Positions 49,901-63,000 of a stretch of DNA of 64,000 bases are shown in pieces. The stretch lies in NCBI GenBank assembly GCA_030141605.1, contig JAQGDQ010000055.1, forward strand, positions 250,001 through 314,000, given 5' to 3'. This stretch comes from Tubiluchus corallicola. Its lineage: Eukaryota; Priapulida; Priapulimorpha; Priapulimorphida; Tubiluchidae. Position 1 is the stretch's first letter, and every line of letters starts with the position of its first letter. Under the pieces are notes generated by a model, which saw nothing but the letters and a program-made list of their open reading frames with translations, did no database searches and had not been told where the DNA came from. Position numbers and translations under genes: made by a program.

Positions 49901-52900
49901 GTAGGATTTCACAATTTCTAACGGAACACCCTTTAAAGACATTTTTAGGTAATTCAATTTTTTCATTTCTTTCAGATCAGCACGTGTGTGAATCTCATCA
50001 TGAAAAATTGACCAGAAACCCTGAAAATCATCACCATCACCCGAAAAAGTGGGTAATTGAAACTTGGGTAATCTCGAATTTCTAAAGTAGGCATCAGAAT
50101 CACTATCGTTAGATGCCTGTGAAGCATGGCATGCCTGTACTGGGGAAGCATACATACTTGCTAAACGTGAAGGTTGTACTTTAGAAGTTTGAGCAATGAC
50201 AGACTCATGCAATGTATTATCCATAACACTGTGTTTAGGTTTTGGTTTAGTGTCTGCCATGTGATGATCACGTGATTCTAGACGTTCAAGACGTGATGCA
50301 ATCATATCCATGGTTTGCATCATTGTATTGAAAATTGATGAAAGGGGATAATTCTGATCACCGTGAGCATTATAAATATTACTGCCATATGCTTTAGTAC
50401 CTGCCTGTCCAGCAAAGGCAGCATTGCCTGCATTTTTGATTTTTGAAACAAACACACCAGAAGCTTTTGAAGTACTTGCTGGTTGATATACAGGCTCTAG
50501 GGCAGGTATAATCAAATTCTGCTGATTAAGTTCAAAATTACCTTTGCTTTTAAATTTCTGTAGTAGCAATTTTGGTAAGCCTAACAAATCTTGTTTCAAA
50601 ACTGCCCTAGAATTAATTAATTCATGGGTTGCATCTGCCATGGTGTCATTATTACAACGATAATAACAATCTATCAATTTTCCATAAGTCTCAATTAACT
50701 CCTGTACAGTATCTGCATAATCAGAAAGATAACTGTTTGCTTTGTCAATCAAAGTTTCAATATTTTCAAAGCATAACAAATCATACAAAGAATTACTAAA
50801 CCTAATCATGTCATACCGCATCTCAGTAAATCTGTGGTTGTGTATTCTGATTTTTTGCAGGAACATCTCAATCTCCTGATCAATCTCCAGGGGCAGCTCT
50901 ATGTTGGGTTTTTCTAGCAGTGGAACCAGTGGATATGCTTCATCCTCTTCACTCTCTCCTGGCTCCTCATCACAATCAGGCCTCGACATTGCAGCTGACG
51001 TCTCCGGTTCCTCGTGTATCACGTTTGGGCTGGCACGGGCATTTTGCTCTATGTGTTCCAGTATTCTGCGAACCAGCTCAGCTTTTGTACCGTAGACTGG
51101 TAGACCCTTGTCTCGTGAGAGATCTTTCAATTCCCTTTGCGTAAGATCCATCAATTTTAGACGTGACATCGGTATCGTTCCAGTTACATAGGTACGTACT
51201 TCAGTATCAGAGACGCCCTCCGGTGCAGGAAGAGTTTGAGCTTGTGAAGATTTGAGTTGATCTGTCATGCTGTAACGAATGCAGGTAAGTGCAAGAAATT
51301 ATTTCTTAAATGCAGCACTTAATGCACTGTGCATTCAAACCATTTCCAGTTCCTAGTCATACTGTATGGAATGCAGGTAAGTGCAAGAAATTATTTCTTA
51401 AATGCAGCACTTAATGCACTGTGCATTCAAACCATTTCCAGTTCCTAGTCATGCTGTATGGAATGCAGGTAAGTGCAAGAAGTAATTTTAAGTACAGCAC
51501 TCAGTGCATTGTGCATGTAAACCAATTCCAGTTCCAAAACGTAGCACTTAATGCACTGTAACTAAACCAATTCCAGTTCCAAAATGTGGCACTTTATGCA
51601 CTGTGTATCTAAACCAATTCCAGTTCCAAAATGTGGCACTTTATGCACTGTGTATCTAAACCAATTCCAGTTCCTCAGAACGTCCCGGGTTTCGGCACCA
51701 GATGTAAAAAACTTGTAACAATTTTATTGCAAAATGTACAATGTTCACAGATTATAAACTTTTATGACACATTATGATACCACTACAGTAGAAAACTTTC
51801 AACCTCTCCAAATGCTGTCTCAAGACCAACTGGAACTTGCATGCCTGGGAGAATCAAGCTCGAATCACATGACCAGACATACAAGTTCCTATTGGAAGGT
51901 ACATTAAACATTAAATTCATGCAAAGGTCACCTATACTCTACATGTTAAACCAAAATCAAATCTACATGGCTTCTTTCATAGCAGAATACATTAAGTTCA
52001 CTAGTTGCTTCTCTTCCAAACTTATTCTAATTTTCAGTAGTCATGGAAACAAGGAGATGAGGAGGCATATTGAGGCTGCAGCTAAAAAACATTTGTAGAA
52101 AACTGACAATTAAATAGATTACATAATACCACAATCGCGTACAATAAGCGACATGTGCGGCTTGGAAGATTTCTAGTGTTGTAATCTGAATAATGCGAAA
52201 AAAGTTAGTTCATTGTGTTTTTCTAATTTTAAGTAAAAAAGCCTAACTTTATTAAATTTACTTATGGAAGCATGGGCACAAAATATAATAGAAGCCACAA
52301 TATCTGCAAAAGACAGAAGTTTAATAGCTCTATAATATCAGAAGAAAGTTTCTTACCTTAGCCTGTTTATTGAGAGCAAACTGAAGGTTGGCTGGTCCAA
52401 TGTTTTTCACTATTTCCGCTAACATGTCCTTATTTCCAGCTCTGGCCACGTAATGCAATGACGTCTCCTGAGTCTAGTAATAAAAGATACTGTAAGTTAA
52501 TATGGTTGAATTTTATGTTTCATAAACAGTTATTCTGCAATGAAAAATAAGCGAAACTTTCCTGTAATAAAATGCTTATCACAAAATTAAGGCTTTTTTT
52601 AGAAATCTGAGCATTGTGAAGCCATCAAACATTCTAACCTTTTTTTCGAAAAAAATCTGAACTCTGCCAAAACAAATAAAAATCGATGCGTCAGCATATT
52701 CAGTTTAATTAAATTCAATTGATACTTTTATTTCGGAGTTAATTAAGTCCATATAAAAACGTCCTTCAATGTTACTCGTCATAGCGTTTTCGAAACACAT
52801 TTTGCCCGTATGAGCTAATACATTGCTACTAATATCAAATAATGGCAAGATTAGTTCCTAAGCTCTACAGCAAAGCTGAAACGCCCCAAAGAAGATGAGT

Positions 52901-53618
52901 AATTGAATAAGTTTTATCGTGTTCGAATGTCTAGCGTAACACAACCTGAAAAATCCAAAAAAAAGCCTACATCTAAAATTATTAAGACTACATTACCCGT
53001 AAGGCATCCATCTGTTTCTTATTTCAAGTGTGGCACATAAATGAGGCGCATACCGTAAATAATTAATATAAAATTATTCTTTTAAGATTTTAATACAAAT
53101 TACTTAGACTTGACAGTACAGGATTAGCGCTGCCTTTATAGATTCTTCGCAACAAAATTAGGTATGTAGCTTTTATCATCATGAAGCTGTAATTTAACTC
53201 TGAAATTCACAAAAATAGGACATATAACAGGTAAATTGGTAAAAAATGAAAATTTACTAGTTTGGTTTGGACGTTGGTATCACCATCATAGCTTAGCAGC
53301 AGCTTCATCAATTCAATTTCTTCATTCTCATAATGGGATGCTGATTTGGACAATTCGGCAGCATAGTGAACTGCTGTCTCGCCTTCCTGCAAAAAATATT
53401 GCATGAGAAGATATCAGAAAAGTGCCTAAGTGTTTTGTACACTGCAAAGCATTGGGGAACAATGAAGTTTTGATAATTTAGTTTAAGAAAGCATTGAGAA
53501 GGAAAAGAATTGTATTTCTGTCTCTTCAACAGAATAGATAGAGAGGCAGAATGGAAGGCGGAGGAATGGAAACAGAAAGAAGAAGACAAGAAGGTGAGAG
53601 AAAGAGAGATGAGAGAGA

Positions 53619-53688
<70 letters not shown>

Positions 53689-53965
53689 TGGGAATGGTTA
53701 TATATATATAAACATAAACCTAGCCTAAACACAGACTCATACTCAAACGCAAACGTAAGCAAAAATAAAAACAAAAACATAAACATAAATATAAACATTT
53801 CTTATCCCGCCAATCAGTTTTCTTATTTGGGAGATGTTGAACAAATTAGAAACTCTCTTCACTCGATAGGAAGGAGAAGGAAAGGGAAAGAAGAAGGAAA
53901 ATGAGAAGGAGAAGAATGGGAAAGCTTAAAATTCGTGGATAAAAGTTGAAAAGAGAAAATAAAGG

Positions 53966-54058
<93 letters not shown>

Positions 54059-57000
54059 GAGACGTAAAACTCACCAAATTTTGTAGGTTTACTAATGTGA
54101 TAGCTTCTAGCCTGGATTCTTCTGATATCAGAAATGTAAGTAACTCTAGCGCTATTTTATAATGACAGTGTCTGACTGCTACATGGAGAGGGCTTTCTCC
54201 TAGCTTTATCGTAAACAAAACAAAATAACAATTTAACAAAATAAAAACAGATCAGATAATGTTGGTAATATAGTTTTAGTTAATATGAATTTACAAATAT
54301 ATGTATGCAACTATTATTATAGATTACACAGGCCAATACAATGAATTTTTAAATAAATAAATATATATATTGTAATATAAAATAATAATATATATGTTGT
54401 ATACAACTATAGCTAACAACCTAGCGTAGGCTAATATTATGAATTTACTATCAAATGTATGCATTTATACAACTGTAATATATATATATATTACATAGGA
54501 AATATATATAGGCAAACAAAAAAACTACCTATGATTAAGTACTTGTTATTTTAAACACATTAAGAAAGCAAACAATCTGTTTGATTCCTTGTGATATTTA
54601 TGTTACATTTTAAACTCTAAAAGTAAAAAAACATGTTGGCCAAATAACAGATACCTCGTGTTTGTCAGCAAAGAAAAAACCTGTACCTTGGATTGTCGTT
54701 GAATGTAAGCTCCTTCATCGAGTAGTAATTGAACCATTTTCAAGTGCCCATGTCGAGAGGCAATATGAAGTGCTGTTTCACCATTCTGTAATAAATTAAT
54801 ATAATAACTAGCCAAACCCCACAAAAAGAATTTTGTGCACAAATCAACACACAACCCACACCACACCACTCCACCTCATCACACCACACTGCACCACACT
54901 ATACCACTCCACCTCGTCGCACCACACTGCACCACACAATACCACCACACCGCACTGCACCACACCATACCACCTACACACCACACCACCCACACCATAC
55001 CACTCCACCATATCACACCCACACCATACCACTGCACCACCCACACAGCACACCACACCACCCACACCATAATACTCCACCACATCACACCGCACACCAC
55101 ACTGCACCACACCACACCACCCACACCATACCATTCCACCACATCACACCACACCACACCACACCATACCACTGCAGCACACCGCACCACCCACACACCA
55201 CACCACACCACCCACACCATACGACTCCACCACATCACACCACACTGCACCACACCATATCACTGCACCACACCACATCGCACCACCCACCCACACACCA
55301 CACCACCCACACCATAATACTCCACCACATCACATCACACCGCACTGCACCACACCATAACAACACACTGCACCACAACACCCACCCACACACCACGCCA
55401 CCCACTCCACACCACACCCCACACACCCTATCACCCCACCACACCATCCATAGCACAACACACAAAGCACACCACCACCACACCACATCAAATCCACCAC
55501 CTCACGTGGTGATCATGATGTTGATGATGATGATGATGGTGGCAACGATGACGACACCTATAGCACAAGCACCAACAGCACAGCATTACAACAAAACCAT
55601 TCCAAACATTTTTCACAAAGTTGAAACTATGTGCTATAATATAATAAATAGCAAACGCCCCGCAAAAGATTTTGCGTATAAATACACGTGTAATCAATAA
55701 TACGCGAACATCCTACCTAGTCCTCATGTATAACGCAAAGCCCGTAACATCATGCCTACTGTTTGTTTAACTAACGCAAACCCGTAGCAGGCAGCTTTTT
55801 GCTGAATTAAAGCTATAAGATTACAGACAGAATACAATGGATGACGTCACAACAATGGCATTGCGTCAGCAGCTTTCTAAGCGGAAATTGCCGAAAATGG
55901 AACTCCCAATTAACTCGCCAATACTCCTCTCGGTGGACCTGCCCTAACATATAGCCCACATCATCGTGTAGCCCCGTTCTTTCTCTTTGTAAAGAGCTCC
56001 ATATCTCCTTCCGAGAGTCCCACCGGGCGCCGCTAGAACGTTTTTCCCGCAGGCTGTTTGATCAAAATTTCGAAAAAATCGCGAGTTGGGTCCGTGAAAA
56101 CGCCCGTTACGGGACCCCGTGGCCCTCTTGGGAATTCTAAATAGGCCTATGACACCCACCGCTGAACGGGCTATCTATCCATACCCAGCACCCCCCTCGG
56201 CCCGTTCCCGTTCTCTACATCTCAGCCGTATAACTTTTGCAAAAAACGGCCAAAAAATGGCCATTTTTGGAGGTTTTTCGCCTCCCCTTCCTCGCGGTGG
56301 GCCCAATTCGACAAATAAACCATCAGTGGCACGACACTAGATGGAGACCTTTCGTTTGATATATAGATCGTCGCAAATGGTGCCCTCGTCCGGTCTGTAG
56401 CCTCGAATCTTATATATAAATAAATATATATATATATATACCAAGAATATTAATATAATAGTAGATATTTACTGTCAAAAACAGTGTCGATAATCTATAC
56501 ATATTTGTAAAGTTGCGCGCAGTACAAATTGAGATTTCGCTATCAGCAGTCGACCTTGTACTACTGTTCAACGACTGAGACGATACCGGTATCTAACTTA
56601 CAAACAACAATCATCTCAGGTAAGAGACTGAAATGGCAGATATCCCTCAAAAAAATAAACACACCAGGTGGCTGTACGGCCAGTCACTCATCTATTCAGT
56701 AATTAAGCTCAGCGCTATTAAACTTCAGTTGACATTCACTGACCGATTTGCTATTTTCTTCGCTCGAAAATTATATGAGAATATTCACACAGAATTTCAC
56801 CAGTACTAGTGGTTCATTTCAGCACCTGTTTCCAGTTGCTAGGCATTGCAGTTCCAATTAGTAATTAAGTGGGTAATGGTGATTAATGATTAATTAAAAC
56901 ACCCTGCACCGAATGTAGGTTTTTAAGGAACATTTCTATGAGCTAATTTACAAGACTAGTTGATTCAGTTGGCTCTTCGATAAAGATGGCTCTGCAGCCT

Positions 57001-60000
57001 TTTCATTAAATATAAAAACAACCGCGTCCTCGGTAGCTTTGTTCTCACAATGTGGTCTTACTGCAAAAATAAACGCAGAGTCTTGAAATAGTAAAAAATA
57101 TCATTTATTTTTTTGTGAACATTTTTGTTCCATATTTTACTTTCTTCTTTTTATAACCGCAAAACGTACATTTTGAATTTTTTTCGTTGAGTTTTGAGCG
57201 TCAGCTGCAATTTTACTTTTTTGTTTGAACGCTGCATTTCCTTTGGCAGAAGCAAGTCTTTCGTATAGCCTTTGCCAGAACTTATTATCGTTCTTTTCTC
57301 AAAAATAAAAGCACTTGTGGTGTGTTACAGATTCTGAGCTCTTGCACTCTGAGTGTTCGTTATTATGTAAAAAAAACTACCGCTAGTATTAGTTGTCAGT
57401 TTTAGAATGAATTATTAAAAAAATCTGCTTCCCGATTTTATTCTAGAAACTCTTGGTTAAACATCGCTTTAGCCGTGGGTTAAAATTTAAAAATTGACCA
57501 TGTTAAAATTTTCTATCAAGAGTTAGATCATTAAACATGTCGTTTACCTGATAAAGGGTTTTTTGTTTAAAAGGTTTTGTGCTGCACGAAAACATTGCAG
57601 TTTTTACATATTCATTTGCTTTATGTTGTAGAAGACAAGTTGGTATTTGATCTTTTCTAAGTTGATATATACGATTATAACGATTTTTTACGATTTTAAA
57701 TATAGATTTCATTAATGTTACTTTAATAGGAATTTTTTTTATAAAAACATTATTAATAATGATTTCAGTTGTTAGTTTTTGCGAAATTTATTAGTTATGT
57801 AAGTTTTTCCCTCGTCAGGGTATAAAGAGTTTTCAGCTACATGTTTTTCGTCTTTATCAACTTCAATGTGAGCTTTAGATGCTGTCTGCATCTGTCGGCG
57901 ATAAACGGAATCATTCACAACGGTATGTAATGATCAATCACTCATCGTTTATTTGGTACATAAAAGGCATACCAGTATATATAAAGGCATACTGGTGCAT
58001 AAAAGATATACTGGTACATGAAAGGTGTATTAGTGCTTAAAAGGTATACTTTGTACACAAAAGGTATATTAATACATAAAGGGTATAATAATACATAAAA
58101 GGTATATTAGTACATAAAAGGTATATTAGTACATAAAGGGTATATTAATACATACAGGGTATACTGGTATATAAAAGGTATATAAGTACATAAAAGGTAT
58201 ACTGATATATGAAAGGTATATTGTATAAGTCATAGTTATTGAGAAAATTACTATTACAATGATAACACCATCCATATGACAAACTATGTGACTGGCTAAC
58301 CTAGTAATGTCTACGCCCTCTAGGCTACTTTATTAAGCAACTTTACTTTGCTTGCAGGTTTTCTGATACTAAAGGTTGGTGCTCACCTCCTGTTGCACAT
58401 CTACGTCAGCACCACTTTTTAGCAACATTTCTGCGCATTTTTCTCCGTCTTTAACCCTTGCAGCGATGTGTAGAGGTGTTTCCTCTAACTAAACATTAAC
58501 ACCATTATAATAATATTAAACATAAACATTAGTAATAGCATTATATAGCATCATAGCGTTATTATGCTTCCTTTTGAATATCAATGGCAAAACGTGCGTC
58601 CTAATTTTAGTAAGAATAGGCCAATAAGCTCTTCATTCACAAAAAACTTTTTACTCTTCTCTACTAATTTACAGTAATAAAATTTTCGACTTAAACTGAT
58701 TATTTTGCCATCACTTTCAAAAACGTGAACATTAACAAACAAGAACTCCAGAGATCTTGAAGTTAAGAGCAAAACATCAATTATTTTTACTATAAAATTA
58801 AATAACCACATGTTACACATGCGCATTACGATACCCGTAAATTCTGAAAGCAGCCCGAAGTGTGTTGCACTACACTTACCTTTCCTCCTTTAATTTGCAC
58901 CTGCGCACCGTATCCTAGCAAAGTCTGTACAACCAGTGGCTTGCAATGCTGAACTGCAATGTGAATCGCAGTGTAGTTGTCCTAAAAGAGTAAGTTGTGT
59001 GCCAATTTCAATTTTTTGCAGTATTGGAGTCAACAAAAAACGGTAACAGTAACAGTAACCGTATTAATAGCAGTAACAGTAACACTAAACTCAAAAAGCT
59101 ATTATACAAAAAATCAGGTTGATTGTATCACAAACCTTTGTTTTGGCATCAACTATTGCACCTTTTTGTAGCAAAGCTTTGACGACAGCCGTGTGACCTC
59201 TTTTAGCTGCTGCATGCAAAGCAACTGCTCCAGACTACAATATTAAAATTAATGTGTTAAAGGGGTGCCAGCTTTTCTTTCTTACTAATAGATGTTATAG
59301 CCACATTGTTCATAAATACTAGCTCCTGGTGTCGCCATCTACTGATATTATCAATAAACTAGCAAATACTTTTTAGAGCAAGCATTGTTAATTTTGTTAA
59401 TTGGTTTCTACGAAAGGTATACAATATTGTAATGTACGGAAACATTTAACTGATGAAAGCATGTCGGTATTTATAATTAGTTAGACATGAAAATGTAAAT
59501 CTCACGACCTTATTTGGCATATGGAGAGGCACTCCTTTTTTCATGAAGGCAAGAGCGGTTTCCGGATGTCCGCATTGTGAGGCGATATGCATTAGGGTAC
59601 TACCATCCTATGATAAAGGACACAGTACAGACACAATAGACAATTGACAATAAATTAGTTACGGTCATTTGGTCAGTTTATGGTTTAGTTGCTCAGTCAG
59701 TCAGTTAGCCACTCGGGTAGTCATTCATTCAGGTAATTAAACTACCAAACCTTCTTTCCCTACTTTCTTCCTTTGTCTTCACTGCTTCTTTTGTTTCTGC
59801 TTTCCTTTTTACATTCACCCTGTTTTTTCTTTCTTTTTCTCTCTTTTTCTTTGTTTGTTTGTTTGTTTGGTTATTTCTTCAATTATTTCTCAGTTTTTCC
59901 TCGATTTAATTTGCTTACATGCTTTGCTTCACTTTTGTCTTCTGTCCATCTCTCCGTATTTTTGTTTGTGGAACATTTGCTTTCATTTTTATTCATGTAT

Positions 60001-63000
60001 ACAATAACATCATTATTAATACCTGGAATTACCAGAGCACAAACTACCCGCCAGGAAAGGTGGCAGCACCGTGGCATTGGGCGGACATGTTTCTTTTGAG
60101 GTCCGTTAACAATTTTGGAAAATTGCAAAGTTTTTCTAATTTTTCACGTAACTAGCACGGTGCTGTTGATTAATTTATGTGAATAAAACTACTGTTATTT
60201 TGGGCAAACATTTTGGAGGAGTTTGATATACTTTTACAGGTTTGTAGATGCATATATTAGTTCCAAACTTGGCGGCTGGTTTGAAGAAACCAAAAAAAAT
60301 TGAAATAAGTTTTAAGATTTTATTCTGAAGTAGTGTCTACATAATCAGTGAAGTAGTATAATGTTGAAAAGCAAAAACAAGCGACCAAAATTACAGGTGA
60401 AATCAGTTCAGGTATGAAAACAGGTTTAGAAATTATGCATACATGAGGGCTGGAGAAGCCAATGAAATTTAAACAGTAAACAGGAATATTTAACAATTTT
60501 AACAAGAATGCACGAAAGTGGCAGCACTATGTAAAAGTAAAAAAAGAAAATGTACGATGAAACTATAATGTACAAATTTTGATTAATTAAAATAATTTTT
60601 TCTGTCCACCGGCCAATGTCGTAGAACTGTTCTGTAAGTTGGACTACAACTTTCGCAAATATTTCAAACTTTTCATGTCTAGCTTTAGACTAATGTTAGT
60701 GGCAGGCATTCTCCCGTATTGTGTAGCATTGCTTTCCTGTATGGCGTCTAGTGGTATGAGTGCTGATCAGACTGAGTTTGATTCTAATACTGCAAATAAT
60801 TGCGCAGTCTGTCAAGCTTCGGTCGGACCAAAACAATCTGGCACCCAGTGTGAGGTTTGTCTCAAATGGAGTCATTGTCCTTGTGTAAAGTGGACACCTG
60901 AACAACGCAAGTTAGCTAAAAAAAATAACTGGATTCCACTGGAAATGTCCTTCACGCGATGACCCTGATCTCTTTGGTAGTATACGTGACTTGAGTAAGG
61001 ACCATCTAAAACTGAAAACTAAGGTACACGAAGTCGCCCATAACGCCTCTACGGACTTCACTCCCTTCAATCTCTGGAAATTTCATCACACGTTTAAACT
61101 GACTTAGCTAAACGCAATAAACGGAAAATTAACCTTTCTGTTGTTGGTTTATCCCCTAGTTGCTGCCAACTAGATTTTTTTTGTGGAAAGTGAACATCGA
61201 TCCCTGAAGAAAAGATAAGTAAGCAAACATACCAACCTTTGTCCTAGCAGAAACAGAAGCTTTGAATTTGTCAATGAGTCCCTCAACAATGTTGGTGTGA
61301 CCACGCTCTGCTGCTATATGTAAAGGAGACCGATCCAACTAGTAACATAACAAACATAAATTATTCAAACATCTGCCAAAGTGCATGTTTAACTGCTTCT
61401 GTACAACCTAGCTAATATGCAAGAAGGAGTTGTAATTCTCTCATTTCAAAGTTGAAATTGAGAAAATAAGCACAAATTTGAAGATCCTAAGAGAACCCAT
61501 ACGAGAATTTTATTCTGCTTGGCATCGAGTTTTAGGCATTCAATAACTTGCAAACTACCACAAAAGTAGTAGATCTACGAAACTTGCAGGGTAGAGACAC
61601 TGGCTCAGACAACGGTACGGCTAAAAAAGCTGGGATTGTTTAAGGGTCCGAGGAAAGAGGCTAGATGTCAAAGTGCGAAAATTAGGGCAAACTGCTCAGT
61701 TACACCACGATGGACCAGACACAGGCATAGGTGATAAACACGGTCTGATGTGTGCACAGGGAAAAATGGCAAAATCGAAAAGTAGGAAAAAGTGTCACAT
61801 ATGTTATTTTGATGCAATTAATTTCCATAATAACGTTAGAATGCGCTCAGTAGAAAGTAAATCTCTGCCAAAGCCGAACCCTCCTAAACTTATTTGTCTG
61901 ATTATTTTGATTAAAAAATTAACACAAAGATAAACAAACAAACATACAAAAATGCGGCTGTATTTGTACCATATTGACTAGAGAAAGCTCACAAAAGATT
62001 CGTTCATTAAATAGATTTATAATCGATAATGCACGAATGTTCCACATAGTGTTTATCTTCCCTCTTAACGTTTAATTTTGGCGATGGTAATAGACTGACA
62101 GATATGGATACGTATTTTTTATGTACGAAATCACCTTATAAGGCTATACACATTAATAAACAAAGGATATAGACATCTTTATAAGCGAGAATTTCTCGAA
62201 ATAAAATCGGAACTAACTCGTAGTTGTTTGTCCAGGTGGCGATAAAAGAAGTACAAAAAGAAGTACCAAATATCTCTCTGAGACCTCCACGAAGTGATTC
62301 ACGAATGTTTTTTTGTACATGGTATTCGGTCAAGTTTTGTGAAAAAAGAACCGACGAAAAGATTCCCATTTTGGCACCCTATACGCTCCTTTTTCCACAA
62401 AGTTTCATGGAAATCTGTTAGATAATTTTTGCGTAATAGGCCTTACAGCCATAACAGACAAAAAACAACCAAAACAAACTGTGTTGAAGCATAACTTCCT
62501 TGGCAGAGATACAAATAGCTAAAATAATTATCCCCACTGTAATCCTAACCTTAAACACATATTTTATTAAGTGTGCTATTTTTACCTACTTTTCCATTTG
62601 TGCCATTTTTCCCTGTGCCACTTTTATCTAACTTTCCATTGGTGCCATTTTTTTCTGTGCCATTTTTGGCTGTGCCATTTTTACCATGCCATTTTCTCTG
62701 CCATTTTTCCTGTGCAATTTTTCCCTACTTTTTTATTTTTGCTATTTTTTCTGATATTTTTTCTTGTACCATTTTTTTCTGTGCCATTTCTACCCGTGAC
62801 ACTATTACCTACTTTTCCATTTGTGATATTTTTTTCTGCTATTTTTGACTGTGCCATTTTTACCTATTTTTCCATTTGTGCTATTTTTTCTGCTGTTTTT
62901 TCCTGTGGCATTTTTACCTACTTTTCCATTTGTGCTATTTTCCTGTGTCATAAAATTTTTTTACCTTGTCATAGATGTGAGGATTAGCCTTCGCCTGGTA

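Larger units (their letters stand above)
45446..52153 (-). mobile_element. BEL/Pao LTR retrotransposon, RT-deleted, 5-bp target duplication
   Basis: Two 451-bp direct repeats bound 6.7 kb on the - strand, with TG...CA ends and the pentamer TGTGC at both flanks (45441-45445 and 52154-52158). Inside, in order, are a tRNA-Phe primer site, a leader with tandem repeats, a Gag-protease frame and an integrase frame overlapping by 4 nt. Family features (Gag with DUF1759-like region, protease of the Pao type, integrase after a DYSSLDRLLIVTA-type linker, C-terminal DUF5641-like end) place it in BEL/Pao. The reverse transcriptase and RNase H are absent. A typical purine tract before the 3' LTR is not evident. 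It sits in the TRPN intron between the exons at 45059 and 52357. Confidence 0.93.

Noticed and set aside
54833-55486. His/Thr-rich and Val/Trp/Cys-rich frames
   Set aside because: They come from the CCACAC satellite.
62571-62987. Phe-rich hydrophobic frames that could suggest a membrane protein
   Set aside because: They come from a T-rich minisatellite running up to a TRPN exon on the other strand.
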